Positions 20,823 through 30,041 of a stretch of DNA of 64,000 nt are shown here, piece after piece (the stretch's first letter is position 1; the number at the start of each line of letters is the position of its first letter). The position numbers were made by a program, and so were the translations under genes. The notes beneath the pieces were generated by a model. That model ran no database searches. It saw only the letters and a program-made list of their open reading frames with translations, and was not told where the DNA came from. The DNA lies in assembly GCF_913773725.1 (NCBI RefSeq), contig NZ_CAJYGK010000159.1:1-64000 (forward strand), in the 5' to 3' direction. Source of the DNA: an uncultured Aquabacterium sp. Lineage in GTDB: Bacteria; Pseudomonadota; Gammaproteobacteria; Burkholderiales; Burkholderiaceae_C.

Positions 20823-21467
20823 TCAGCGTGGGGTGCCTGGGGCGTAGAGTTGATGTTCGGCAATATAGCGCGCCACGCCGCCGGGAAGGAGCGCGGGCGC
20901 CAGGGAATCAGGGTTCGCCCCGTCGGCCAGACGGGCGCGGATATCGGTCGAAGACACGTTCATGGGCGGCAACGGCAAGGCCAGCACCCGATGGGGATGA
21001 CGCTGCAGTTCGACCGGTGTCGACAGGGTATCACCGCCACGGCAGGCCACGGCCACCGTCACGCGGTCCAGCAACTCGAGCCAACCATGCCATGTGGGCA
21101 GGTTGGTGTACTGGTCCTGCCCGATCAGCAGCACCCATTCGACGCGCTGGCCCGCCTGGTCGGCCCGCGCCTGCAGGGCCCGCACGGTTTCCAGGGTGTA
21201 GGACGGACCGGCTCGGTCGACCTCGAGGCGATCGACGACAAAGCGCGGTTCGTGCGCCGTGGCGGCCGCCACCATGGCAAGCCGGGCCTCGGCGGGCGCC
21301 AGACGGCGCGCCTTCTGCCACGCCTGACCAACGGGGATCCAGCGCACCTCATCGAGCGCCAGATGCCGCAGCGCCAGTTCGGCCAGCGCGACATGGGCCA
21401 CGTGAACGGGGTCGAAGCTGCCGCCCATCAGGCCGACGCGGCGCAGCGGGGTGCCAGCCAGGCTCAA
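20823..21467 (-). CDS. nadD: Nicotinate-nucleotide adenylyltransferase
   Basis: 214 aa. It converts nicotinate mononucleotide and ATP to deamido-NAD. The nucleotidyltransferase motif GGSFDPVHVAHVALAE is at residues 15-30 with both His residues, and the C-terminal SSTDIRARLADG matches the SSTxIR motif. The only plausible start is a TTG at 21467, 5 nt after the hemF stop; no ATG or GTG precedes the catalytic motif, so translation probably depends on coupling to hemF. It ends 1 nt before rsfS. Confidence 0.93.
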   Translation of the reverse strand: MSLAGTPLRRVGLMGGSFDPVHVAHVALAELALRHLALDEVRWIPVGQAWQKARRLAPAEARLAMVAAATAHEPRFVVDRLEVDRAGPSYTLETVRALQARADQAGQRVEWVLLIGQDQYTNLPTWHGWLELLDRVTVAVACRGGDTLSTPVELQRHPHRVLALPLPPMNVSSTDIRARLADGANPDSLAPALLPGGVARYIAEHQLYAPGTPR

Positions 21468-21471
21468 GGGA

Positions 21472-22389
21472 TCAGACCCAGTCCCGCGCCGGCAGGAAAT
21501 CGGTGTAGAGCCGCGCTTCGGGTGAGCCGGCTTCGGGATGCCAGTCGTAGCGCCATTTCACGATCGGCGGCATCGACATCAGGATGCTCTCGGTGCGCCC
21601 GCCCGATTGCAGCCCGAACAGGGTACCGCGGTCCCACACGAGGTTGAACTCGACATAGCGCCCGCGGCGGTAGGCCTGGAAATCGCGCTCGCGCTCGCCA
21701 TAGGCCTGGGCCCGGCGGCGCTGCAGGATGGGCAGGTAGGCCTCGGTGAAGGCATCGCCCACCGAACGCATCATGGCGAAGCCGCCTTCCATGCCGAGCT
21801 CGGAGAAGTCGTCGAAGAAAATGCCGCCAACACCGCGGGCCTCGTTGCGATGTTTGAGGAAGAAGTACTCGTCGCACCAGGCCTTGAAGCGCGGGTACTT
21901 GTCGTCGCCGAACGGCGCGAGCGCATCCTTGCACACCTGATGAAAGTGGCGCGCATCGTCTTCCCGGCCATAGTAGGGCGTCAGGTCCATGCCGCCGCCG
22001 AACCAGGCCACGGTGGTGCCGTCGGGCTTGTGGGCGGCCAGCATGCGCACGTTCATGTGCACCGTGGGCACATAGGGGTTGCGCGGGTGAAAGACCAGCG
22101 ACACGCCCATGGCCTCGAAGGGGCAGCCGGCCAGCTCGGGACGGTGCTGGGTGGCCGAGGGCGGCAGGCTCGGGCCGCGCACATGCGAAAAATTGCAGCC
22201 GCCCCGCTCCAGCACGTTGCCCTCTTCCACCAGGCGCGAGCAGCCATCGCCCTGCAGGCGTTCTTCGGGCCCGCGCACCCAGGCGTCACGCACAAAGGGT
22301 TTGCCGTCCTCGGCCTCGAAGGCCGAAATGATGCGGTCCTGCAGGTCCAGCAGGTACTGACGGACGGCGGCGGTGTCGAATTCGCTCAT
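21472..22389 (-). CDS. hemF: Oxygen-dependent coproporphyrinogen III oxidase
   Basis: 305 aa, typical length. It performs oxidative decarboxylation of coproporphyrinogen III to protoporphyrinogen IX in haem synthesis. The signature block is clear: [15 protein letters not shown], then [27 protein letters not shown] and [19 protein letters not shown], and downstream [16 protein letters not shown] and [17 protein letters not shown]. It implies aerobic growth. It lies between purD and nadD. Confidence 0.96.
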   Translation of the reverse strand: MSEFDTAAVRQYLLDLQDRIISAFEAEDGKPFVRDAWVRGPEERLQGDGCSRLVEEGNVLERGGCNFSHVRGPSLPPSATQHRPELAGCPFEAMGVSLVFHPRNPYVPTVHMNVRMLAAHKPDGTTVAWFGGGMDLTPYYGREDDARHFHQVCKDALAPFGDDKYPRFKAWCDEYFFLKHRNEARGVGGIFFDDFSELGMEGGFAMMRSVGDAFTEAYLPILQRRRAQAYGERERDFQAYRRGRYVEFNLVWDRGTLFGLQSGGRTESILMSMPPIVKWRYDWHPEAGSPEARLYTDFLPARDWV

Positions 22390-22425
22390 GGCGGCTCGTG
22401 TGAGGGGGTCGGGGCAGAAGGCGGA

Positions 22426-23712
22426 TCAGCGGGCCTTGATGGCGCGCCAGCCGATGTCCGAGCGGAACTGCATGCCATCGAAGGCAATGCCACGCATGTA
22501 GTCGTAAGCGCGCTGCTGGGCCAGCTTGGCCGAGTCCCCCAGCGCGGTCACGCACAGCACGCGCCCGCCACTGGTGCGCACCAGACCGTCGTCGCCCATC
22601 GTCGTGCCGGCATGGAACACCATGGCATCGTCGGTGTCAGCCGGCAGGCCGGTGATGACGTCGCCCTTCTTCGGATCCAGCGGGTAACCGCCCGCGGCCA
22701 CGACCACGCCGAGCGCAAAGCGACGGTCCCACTGCAGCTCGATCTGGTCAAGGGTGCCGTCCGTGGCATGCAGCATGACGTCGACCAGGTCGCTCTTGAG
22801 CCGCATCATGATGGGCTGGGTCTCCGGGTCGCCCATGCGGCAGTTGAACTCGAGCGTCTTGGGGTTGCCCTGCGCGTCGATCATCAGGCCGGCGTACAGG
22901 AAGCCGGTGAAGGGGATACCGTCCTTGGCCATGCCGGCCAGGGTCGGGTTGATGATCTCCTGCATGGCCTTGGCGTACACATTGGGCGTGACCACTGGCG
23001 CGGGCGAGTAGGCGCCCATGCCACCGGTGTTCGGACCAGCATCGGCGTCCAGCAGGCGCTTGTGGTCCTGGCTGGTGGCCATCACGGCCACGTTCTTGCC
23101 ATCGGCCATGACGATGAAGCTGGCTTCCTCGCCAGCCAGGAACTCTTCGATCACGACCCGGGCGCCGCCCGCGTTGTGCTGTACGCCGAGCTTGTTGTCG
23201 AGCAGCATGAAGTCGATGGCTTCATGGGCTTCCTGCAGTGTCATGGCCACGACCACGCCCTTGCCCGCTGCCAGGCCGTCGGCCTTGATGACGATGGGTG
23301 CCCCCTTGGCGTCCACATAAGCGTGGGCTGCGGCAGCGTCGGTGAAGGTCTCGTAGAACGCCGTGGGAATGCCGTGGCGCTTCATGAAGTCCTTGGCGAA
23401 GGCCTTGGAGCTTTCCAGCTGCGCCGCCTTCTGCGTCGGGCCGAAGATGCGAAGACCGCGCGCACGGAACTCGTCGACCACGCCGGCCGCCAGTGGCGCC
23501 TCCGGGCCGACCACCGTCACGGCGATCTTGTTGGCCTGGGCGAAATCGGCCAGCGCCTTGACGTCGGTGATCGGCACGTTCACCAGACGCGGGTCACGCG
23601 CGGTGCCACCGTTGCCCGGCGCCACATAGACCTTCTGGGCCTTGGGCGACTGGGCCAGTTTCCAGGCCAGGGCGTGCTCGCGGCCGCCCGAACCGATGAC
23701 GAGGATGTTCAT
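22426..23712 (-). CDS. purD: Phosphoribosylamine-glycine ligase
   Basis: 428 aa. Catalyses ATP-dependent joining of glycine to phosphoribosylamine in purine synthesis. It opens with MNILVIGSGGREHALAW, has VVVGPEAPLAAGVVDEF, and an ATP-grasp domain with IVIKADGLAAGKGVVVA, EEFLAGEEASFIVMADG and TGGMGAYSPAPVV. The C-terminal FNCRMGDPETQP and GYPLDPKKGD blocks are conserved. The start lies 10 nt after yebC, so these two are almost certainly co-transcribed. Confidence 0.96.
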   Translation of the reverse strand: MNILVIGSGGREHALAWKLAQSPKAQKVYVAPGNGGTARDPRLVNVPITDVKALADFAQANKIAVTVVGPEAPLAAGVVDEFRARGLRIFGPTQKAAQLESSKAFAKDFMKRHGIPTAFYETFTDAAAAHAYVDAKGAPIVIKADGLAAGKGVVVAMTLQEAHEAIDFMLLDNKLGVQHNAGGARVVIEEFLAGEEASFIVMADGKNVAVMATSQDHKRLLDADAGPNTGGMGAYSPAPVVTPNVYAKAMQEIINPTLAGMAKDGIPFTGFLYAGLMIDAQGNPKTLEFNCRMGDPETQPIMMRLKSDLVDVMLHATDGTLDQIELQWDRRFALGVVVAAGGYPLDPKKGDVITGLPADTDDAMVFHAGTTMGDDGLVRTSGGRVLCVTALGDSAKLAQQRAYDYMRGIAFDGMQFRSDIGWRAIKAR

Positions 23713-23722
23713 GGGGAGGTTC

Positions 23723-24445
23723 TCAGTTCAGTTCGGCGTTGTGGAACACGTCCTGGACATCGTCCAGGTCTTCCAGCACGTCCAGCAGCTTCTGCATGCG
23801 GGCGGCGTCATCGCCCGACAGTTCGATGTTGTTTTCGGCCCGCATGGTGACTTCCGCCACCTCGGCAGTCAGGCCTGCACCCTCCAGAGCGTGCTTCACG
23901 GCCTCGAAATCCCCCGGGGCGCTGAGCACCTCGATCGAGCCGTCTTCGTGGGTGATCACGTCTTCGGCGCCGGCTTCCAGGGCGACTTCCATGATCTTGT
24001 CCTCGCTGGCACCAGGCGCGAACAGGAACTGCCCGACATGCTTGAACTGGAAGGCCACCGAGCCTTCGGTGCCCAGGTTGCCACCGTGTTTGCTGAAGGC
24101 ATGGCGCACGTCGGCAACGGTGCGCACGCGGTTGTCGGTCATGCAATCGACGATGACGGCCGCACCGCCGATGCCGTAGCCCTCGTAGCGGATTTCCTCG
24201 TACGTGACGCCATCCAGGTTGCCGGTGGCCTTGTCGACGTTGCGCTTGATGTTGTCCGCCGGCATGTTGGCCGCCTTGGCCTTGTCGATGGCCAGGCGCA
24301 GACGCGGGTTCATGGCCACGTCACCGCCACCCTGCCGTGCGGCCACGATGATTTCACGGGTGATGCGGGTCCAGACCTTGCCGCGCTTTTCGTCCTGACG
24401 GCCCTTGCGGTGTTGGATGTTGGCCCACTTGGAATGACCGGCCAT
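23723..24445 (-). CDS. yebC: YebC/PmpR family transcription or translation factor
   Basis: 240 aa, typical of the family. Signature N-terminus [18 protein letters not shown], then [19 protein letters not shown] and [16 protein letters not shown], with the acidic C-terminal domain ending DVFHNAEL. Family members act as DNA-binding regulators or as ribosome-associated factors relieving stalling on poly-proline; the role here is undetermined. It leads the yebC-purD-hemF-nadD run, and its upstream region holds a 14-bp direct repeat. Confidence 0.92.
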   Translation of the reverse strand: MAGHSKWANIQHRKGRQDEKRGKVWTRITREIIVAARQGGGDVAMNPRLRLAIDKAKAANMPADNIKRNVDKATGNLDGVTYEEIRYEGYGIGGAAVIVDCMTDNRVRTVADVRHAFSKHGGNLGTEGSVAFQFKHVGQFLFAPGASEDKIMEVALEAGAEDVITHEDGSIEVLSAPGDFEAVKHALEGAGLTAEVAEVTMRAENNIELSGDDAARMQKLLDVLEDLDDVQDVFHNAELN

Positions 24446-24480
24446 GGCGTTGTGCTCCGGGTGTGTTTTGTGTGCTGAGA

Positions 24481-24516
24481 ACGACAGCGCGCGCCCTGCC
24501 TGACGACAGCGCGCGC
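24481..24516. repeat. 14-bp direct repeat upstream of yebC
   Basis: ACGACAGCGCGCGC occurs at 24481-24494 and again at 24503-24516, giving a 22-bp period, two helical turns. The pair lies 36-71 nt upstream of the yebC start, between yebC and the divergent HerA-like gene. It could be a tandem operator or simple local duplication. Confidence 0.6.
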
Positions 24517-24633
24517 ACGCATACAGCCCTGCGAAGAGCTGAGAGATACTGTGATTTTAACGTTGGCCCGACCCAGGCTCGACCGCGGGAGGGGTGACGT
24601 GAGCGCTTTTTTCAGTTTCCGGAGTCCAGCGTC

Positions 24634-26190
24634 ATGGCCGAACCGATCCTGCTTGCCCGCCACGGCGACACAGCCTGCCACCTCCTGCCCGCTCTGGCCA
24701 ACCGGCACGGGTTGGTCACCGGGGCCACCGGCACCGGCAAGACCATCACCCTGCAAGCCCTCGCGGAACGCTTCTCGGCCATCGGGGTGCCGGTGTTCTT
24801 GGCGGACATCAAGGGCGACCTGACGGGCATCTCACAGGCCGGGGTCGTGAGCCCGAAACTGGCCGCCATCCTCACCGAGCGGGGACTGGACACCCCCGAA
24901 TCGCAGGCCTGCCCCACCACGCTTTGGGATGTGTTCGGCGAGCAGGGCCACCCCGTGCGTGCCACCGTGTCCGACATGGGCCCACTGTTGCTTGGCCGCA
25001 TGCTCAACCTGAACGACACGCAGGAAGGGGTGCTGCAACTGGTCTTCAAGATCGCCGACGACAACGGCCTGCTGCTGCTCGACCTGAAGGACCTGCGGGC
25101 CATGCTCCAGCACGTGGGCGACAACGCCAGCCAGTTCACGACCGAGTACGGCAACATCAGCGCGGCCAGCATCGGCGCCATTCAGCGCGGCCTGCTGCAG
25201 ATCGAACAGCAAGGAGGAGACCGCTTCTTCGGTGAACCCATGCTCGACATCCGCGACTTCATGCAGACCGTGGACGGCAGGGGCGTCGTGAACATCCTGG
25301 CAGCCGACAAGCTGATGAACGCCCCCCGGCTGTACGCGACCTTCCTGCTGTGGATGCTGTCCGAGCTGTTCGAGACCCTGCCTGAGGTGGGCGACCTCGA
25401 CAAGCCCAAGCTGGTGTTCTTCTTCGACGAAGCGCACTTGCTGTTCAAGGATGCGCCCACCGCACTGATCGAGCGCATCGAACTGGTGGTGCGCCTCGTG
25501 CGCTCCAAGGGGGTCGGCGTGTACTTCGTGACCCAGAACCCGCTGGACGTGCCCGATACGGTGCTCGGCCAGCTGGGCAACCGGGTGCAGCACGCCTTGC
25601 GGGCGTTCACGCCACGGGACCAGAAAGCCGTGAAGTCGGCCGCCGAGACCATGCGCGCCAACCCCGGGCTGGACATCGCCACGGCCATCACCGAACTGGC
25701 GGTGGGCGAGGCGCTGGTAAGCCTGTTGGACGACAAGGGGCGGCCCTGCGTGACGCAGCGGGTGTTCGTACTGCCACCCGGCAGCCAGATCGGCCCCATC
25801 AGCGCGGCCCAGCGGCAGGCCCTGCTGCAGGGCTCGCTGGTGGCCGGGGTGTACGACCAGGTGGTGGACCGCGAGTCGGCCTACGAAAAGCTCAAGGGCC
25901 GCACAGCCGCGCCCGGCGCACCCACAGGGTCGGGTCGGACGCTGCGCGACGAGGCCTGCCAGGCCACCCGCTCCGGCGCCGGAGAGGCCGCGCGAGGCGC
26001 CGCCACGGGTGCGGCCGGCGGCTGGCTGGGGGACGCCGCTGGCGACCTGTTCAGGGGCAGCGGCCGCAAGGACTCCATCCTGGAAACGGTGGCCAAATCC
26101 GCCGCGCGGACGATCGGCTCGACCGTCGGCCGAGAGGTCATCCGGGGTGTGCTGGGCTCCCTGCTGGGAGGCTCCAGCCGTCGGCGCTGA
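24634..26190 (+). CDS. HerA/YjgR-type ATPase (DUF853)
   Basis: 518 aa. FtsK/HerA-superfamily ATPase: Walker A GATGTGKT at residues 30-37, Walker [13 protein letters not shown], and an arginine-finger region [30 protein letters not shown]. The family motifs [15 protein letters not shown] and [35 protein letters not shown] match E. coli YjgR. The last 90 residues are Gly/Ala rich and possibly amphipathic. The function of YjgR is not established; hexameric DNA or protein translocation is inferred from the fold. It stands alone, divergent from yebC, with GGAG nine bases before the ATG. Confidence 0.88.
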   Translation: MAEPILLARHGDTACHLLPALANRHGLVTGATGTGKTITLQALAERFSAIGVPVFLADIKGDLTGISQAGVVSPKLAAILTERGLDTPESQACPTTLWDVFGEQGHPVRATVSDMGPLLLGRMLNLNDTQEGVLQLVFKIADDNGLLLLDLKDLRAMLQHVGDNASQFTTEYGNISAASIGAIQRGLLQIEQQGGDRFFGEPMLDIRDFMQTVDGRGVVNILAADKLMNAPRLYATFLLWMLSELFETLPEVGDLDKPKLVFFFDEAHLLFKDAPTALIERIELVVRLVRSKGVGVYFVTQNPLDVPDTVLGQLGNRVQHALRAFTPRDQKAVKSAAETMRANPGLDIATAITELAVGEALVSLLDDKGRPCVTQRVFVLPPGSQIGPISAAQRQALLQGSLVAGVYDQVVDRESAYEKLKGRTAAPGAPTGSGRTLRDEACQATRSGAGEAARGAATGAAGGWLGDAAGDLFRGSGRKDSILETVAKSAARTIGSTVGREVIRGVLGSLLGGSSRRR

Positions 26191-26228
26191 GACCGGGGGG
26201 CGCCCCAGAGGCGCCTCCGGCGCGGGGC

Positions 26229-26627
26229 TCAGCGGCCGTGGTGACCGCGCCAGCCACCGTGACCATGGTGGTGATGGTGGTGGTGATAGCCCCAGCCAGG
26301 CTGGATGTAACGCACTGGCTCGACGTAGCGCACCGGCGGGCCGTACACCACCGCCGGGGGCGGCGCATACACGACACGTGGGTGCCCGACCACCACGGGT
26401 GCCGGCATGATGACCTGCGGTGCCGCCACCACCATCCCGTAAGGCGCACCGTACGGCGCGTTGGACACTGTGGTGCCGACCCGCCCGACGCCCTGCATCG
26501 GGGCATCGACATTCACCGACCAGTAAACACCACCTCCTGCGTGCGCAGCGGCGGCGCCGGCGGCCAGGGCAAGCAGACCCGCGATGCGGGCCACATGGGC
26601 AAAGGGGCGTGTGTTCAGCATGTTCAT
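26229..26627 (-). CDS. Secreted Pro/Val/Tyr- and His-rich small protein
   Basis: 132 aa from ATG 26627; a second ATG at 26621 is better spaced from the GGAGG site and may be used. Signal peptide of about 30 residues ends AAAAHA. The middle is built of repeated PVV/YAPPP/PPVRYVEP units, and the C-terminus is seven histidines followed by GHGGWRGHHGR, a potential metal-binding tail. Similar short proteins occur in many Burkholderiales without assigned function. It converges on the HerA-like gene. Confidence 0.7.
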   Translation of the reverse strand: MNMLNTRPFAHVARIAGLLALAAGAAAAHAGGGVYWSVNVDAPMQGVGRVGTTVSNAPYGAPYGMVVAAPQVIMPAPVVVGHPRVVYAPPPAVVYGPPVRYVEPVRYIQPGWGYHHHHHHHGHGGWRGHHGR

Positions 26628-26750
26628 CTCCTCCGCGCCCCGCCGGCTGCCGAATGAACTGGCCTGCCGCTGCGGGTTGCATGTGTCTACAACGACACGC
26701 GCCGGCCGGCCGATGACATGCGAATGTAAAGACTTGTTCGGGGCCGCGAC

Positions 26751-28034
26751 TCAGTGGTGGTGCGCATCGCTGCGGGCGATCGCCAGCAGGTGATCCACCT
26801 CTTCACGGTGGTGCACCGTGTTGTGCTTGTGCCATCGCCCGATGAGGAACATGACGCCGGCCACCACCAGCCCGAAAGCGGTGATGGCACCGTAGGCAGA
26901 CAACCCGGAGGTGGTCAGGGCGCTGTAGCCCAGGCCCAGCAGCAGGATGCAGGCCTGTTCGTTGAAGTTCTGCACGGCGATCGAGCGCCCCGCCCCCATC
27001 AGGTTGTGCCCTCGGTGCTGCAACAGCGCGTTCATCGGCACCACCAGGAACCCCCCCAGCCCGCCGAGCAGCACGAGGAAGGGCACGGCGATCACCAGAT
27101 CGCGCAGTACGTTCATGCCCAGCACCAGCACCCCCATGGCCACACCCAGCGGGATCACGGACGTGGCCTGATCAAGCCGCATCCTGACCGATGCCACGAC
27201 CGCCCCGACCGCCGTCCCGATGGCGACCACCCCAACTAGAGACGACGCCTTGGTGGTGTCGTAACCGAGCGCCACAGCCGCCCAGGCCAGCACGATGTAA
27301 CGCAGGTTGCCCGACACCCCCCAGAAAAGCGTCGTGGTGGCCAGCGAGATCTGCCCCAACTTGTCCTGCCAGAGCCGGCGATTGCAACCGGCGAAATCAC
27401 GAACCAGCTCGAACGGGTTGTCACCGAAGGGCTGCAGGGGCGTACTGGTACGCGGGATGCGGAGGTTGAAGCCTGCCGCGATCACATACAACAGCACCAG
27501 CGTCACGATGGCCGCCTCCGGCGGGGTGTCCACGCCGGTGCTCAGCGCCGGAAAGTCGAGCGCCAACAGGTGCGGGGCCACGAGCGGGCCCATCAGCTGA
27601 CCACCCAGCACCACGCCCAGGATGATGGAAGCGATGGTGAGCCCCTCGATCCAGCCATTGGCCTTGACCAGTTGCGAAGGGGGCAACAGCTCGGTCAGGA
27701 TGCCGTACTTGGCCGGCGAATAGGCCGCAGCCCCCAGCCCCACGACCGCATAGGCCATCAGCGGATGACTGCCGAACAGCATCATCAGGCATCCGACCAC
27801 CTTGATGCTGTTCGAGATGAACATGACCTTGCCCTTGGGCCAGGCGTCGGCGAACGCGCCGACAAAAGGCGCCAGCAGGACATAGAACAGCGCAAACATG
27901 GGCACCAGCGCCGCACGCTGCCATTCTGGCGCGCCCTCGGACCTGAGCAGTTCCACTGCGGCGACAAACAGGGCGTTGTCGGCCAGCGAGCTGAAGAACT
28001 GCGCCGCCATGATCGTGAAAAAGCCTTTTTTCAT
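26751..28034 (-). CDS. lplT: Lysophospholipid transporter LplT (MFS)
   Basis: 427 aa from ATG 28034, the start that puts MKKGFFTIMAAQFFSSLADNALF at the N-terminus as in known LplT proteins; the longer frame adds an unrelated basic stretch. Twelve membrane helices with GVGAFADAWPKGKVM-like loop 2-3 and YSPAKYGILTELLP, both characteristic. LplT flips lysophospholipids across the inner membrane for re-acylation. No aas acyltransferase gene is adjacent, unlike in E. coli. A TATAAC element on the minus strand at 28131-28126 could be its -10. Confidence 0.88.
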   Translation of the reverse strand: MKKGFFTIMAAQFFSSLADNALFVAAVELLRSEGAPEWQRAALVPMFALFYVLLAPFVGAFADAWPKGKVMFISNSIKVVGCLMMLFGSHPLMAYAVVGLGAAAYSPAKYGILTELLPPSQLVKANGWIEGLTIASIILGVVLGGQLMGPLVAPHLLALDFPALSTGVDTPPEAAIVTLVLLYVIAAGFNLRIPRTSTPLQPFGDNPFELVRDFAGCNRRLWQDKLGQISLATTTLFWGVSGNLRYIVLAWAAVALGYDTTKASSLVGVVAIGTAVGAVVASVRMRLDQATSVIPLGVAMGVLVLGMNVLRDLVIAVPFLVLLGGLGGFLVVPMNALLQHRGHNLMGAGRSIAVQNFNEQACILLLGLGYSALTTSGLSAYGAITAFGLVVAGVMFLIGRWHKHNTVHHREEVDHLLAIARSDAHHH

Positions 28035-28230
28035 GCGCGAGCGTCGGGGAGCAACGGTTCCGGTCTGACAAGAAGATGTCGCCAGACAGCCCCGCCGACG
28101 GGCAGGCTCTTCCAGCAAGCCGCCGGTTATAGCACGGCGGAAACGGACAAACGAAGGCAGAAGCACCGGCTTGCGCGCCCAAGTGCGGGTTGACCCCAGG
28201 CGCCATCCGCCACGCTGGCAGAATGGTCAC

Positions 28231-29352
28231 ATGCCGCGCCCGATCGAAGCCCTGATCCACCTCGACGCCCTGCAACACAACCTGGCCCGGGCCCGTGCCT
28301 GCGCGCCGGATGCGCAGGTCTGGTCGGTCGTCAAGGCGAACGGCTACGGCCATGGGCTGACACGCGTGTTCGAGGGGCTGCGCGCCACCGACGGCTTCGC
28401 CCTGCTGGACATCGAGGAAGCCCGCCGCCTGCGCGAGCTGGACTGGCGCGGTCCCATCCTGCTGCTCGAAGGGGTGTTCGATCCCCGCGATCTGGAAACC
28501 TGCTCCCGGCTGGGCCTGTGGCACGTCGTGCACAACGAGCAGCAGATCGACTGGCTGGCCCAGCACAAGACCGAATGGCCGCACCGCGTGTTCCTGAAGA
28601 TGAACACGGGCATGAACCGCCTGGGGTTCCGGCCGCACGCCTTCCGCAACGCCTGGGCCCGGCTGAGCGCCCTGCCCCAGGTCGACGAGGTGTCGCTGAT
28701 CACGCACTTTTCGGATGCGGACGCGGCGCGGGGAATCGACCACCAGGTGGCCCTGTTCCAGGCCCACACGGCCGATCTGAGCGGCGAACGCAGCCTGTGC
28801 AACAGCGCCGCCGTGCTGCGCCACGCCCAGGATCCGGCGGTGCGCGCCGACTGGGTCCGCCCCGGCATCATGCTGTACGGCGGCGTGCCCGACTACCCGG
28901 AGCACGATGCCGCGCACTGGGATCTCCAGCCGGCCATGACGCTGCGCTCGCAGCTGATCGGGGTCCAGCATCTGGAGGCCGGCGAAACCGTGGGCTACGG
29001 CAGCCGCTTCACCGCGCCGCATGCCATGCGCGTCGGCGTGGTGGCCTGCGGTTATGCCGATGGCTATCCGCGCCATGCACCCGATGGCACGCCGGTGCTG
29101 GTGTGTGGGCAACGCACCCGGCTGGTCGGTCGCGTCTCGATGGACATGCTCATCGTGGACCTGGACCCGGTGCCCCAGGCCCAGCTGGGCAGCGAGGTCA
29201 CGCTGTGGGGGCACGGCCCCCGCCTCGATGGCGCACCGACACGCCTGGACATCGACGAAGTGGCCCACGCCTGCGGCACGATCTCGTATGAACTGATGTG
29301 CGCGCTGGCGCAGCGCGTGCCGGTCACGGTGCTCGAGCCGCACACCGCCTGA
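28231..29352 (+). CDS. alr: Alanine racemase
   Basis: 373 aa from ATG 28231. PLP-dependent interconversion of L- and D-alanine for peptidoglycan. The PLP lysine is Lys35 in [10 protein letters not shown]; the second catalytic residue, Tyr, is in [25 protein letters not shown] and [12 protein letters not shown] are conserved. The upstream frame is open further but no ribosome site supports it. It is divergent from lplT; whether it is the biosynthetic (alr) or catabolic (dadX) isozyme cannot be told, since no dadA is nearby. Confidence 0.95.
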   Translation: MPRPIEALIHLDALQHNLARARACAPDAQVWSVVKANGYGHGLTRVFEGLRATDGFALLDIEEARRLRELDWRGPILLLEGVFDPRDLETCSRLGLWHVVHNEQQIDWLAQHKTEWPHRVFLKMNTGMNRLGFRPHAFRNAWARLSALPQVDEVSLITHFSDADAARGIDHQVALFQAHTADLSGERSLCNSAAVLRHAQDPAVRADWVRPGIMLYGGVPDYPEHDAAHWDLQPAMTLRSQLIGVQHLEAGETVGYGSRFTAPHAMRVGVVACGYADGYPRHAPDGTPVLVCGQRTRLVGRVSMDMLIVDLDPVPQAQLGSEVTLWGHGPRLDGAPTRLDIDEVAHACGTISYELMCALAQRVPVTVLEPHTA

Positions 29353-29410
29353 TTGCAGCGCCCCTTTTTGCGCGCTCCCGCCCCTCCTTCCCACCGCCAC
29401 CGCCCCCCCG

Positions 29411-29950
29411 ATGCAGACCGACGACCAGAAACATCAGCTCCGCATGACCCTGCTGATGACGCCCGACATGGCCAACTTCTCCGGCAATGTCCACGGCGGC
29501 GCCATCCTCAAGCTGCTGGACCAGGTGGCATACGCCTGTGCAAGCCGCTACGCGGGCTGCTACGTCGTGACCCTGTCGGTGGACCAGGTCACCTTCCGAC
29601 AACCCATCCACGTCGGTGAGCTGGTGACCTTTCTGGCCTCGGTGAACTTCACCGGCACGTCGTCGATGGAGATCGGCGTCAAGGTGATTGCCGAGAACAT
29701 CCGCACCCAGGTGGTTCGCCATGCCAACAGCTGCTTCTTCACGATGGTGGCCGTGGACGACCAGGCCCGCCCGACGGCTGTGCCACCGCTGACCCCGGTC
29801 ACGCCGGATGAAAAGCGCCGGTATGAAGCCGCCAAGCTGCGCCGCCAGCTGCGGCAGGAGCTGGAGCGCCGCTTCAAGGCCATTCAGAAAGGCGGCGCCG
29901 ACGCACCCACGCCCGACGACGTGACCCCGACTGCGCCACCTTCGGCCTGA
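29411..29950 (+). CDS. Acyl-CoA thioesterase, hotdog fold (YciA-like)
   Basis: 179 aa. Single hotdog domain: MTLLMTPDMANFSGNVHGGAILKLLDQVAYACASRYAG contains the N-x-x-G-x-x-HGG and acidic (Asp) motif of YciA/BACH-type thioesterases, followed by VDQVTFRQPIHVGELVTF. Residues 130-179 are a charged helical tail (RRYEAAKLRRQLRQELERR) that is not part of the fold. Hydrolyses acyl-CoA to free acid and CoA. It follows alr by 58 nt and precedes radA. Confidence 0.9.
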   Translation: MQTDDQKHQLRMTLLMTPDMANFSGNVHGGAILKLLDQVAYACASRYAGCYVVTLSVDQVTFRQPIHVGELVTFLASVNFTGTSSMEIGVKVIAENIRTQVVRHANSCFFTMVAVDDQARPTAVPPLTPVTPDEKRRYEAAKLRRQLRQELERRFKAIQKGGADAPTPDDVTPTAPPSA

Positions 29951-30041
29951 TCGGTCGGCATCCCCCTGGGCGGGTTCCTCCGGACGGGGGGATGGCGCCC
30001 CACCGCCCGACCCTGGCCCTGCCATCGCCGACAATCGCCGC

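Noticed and set aside
28190-28230. TTGACC upstream of alr as a -35 element
   Set aside because: The nearest -10-like hexamer (CAGAAT) is 23 bp away, too far for a sigma-70 promoter.
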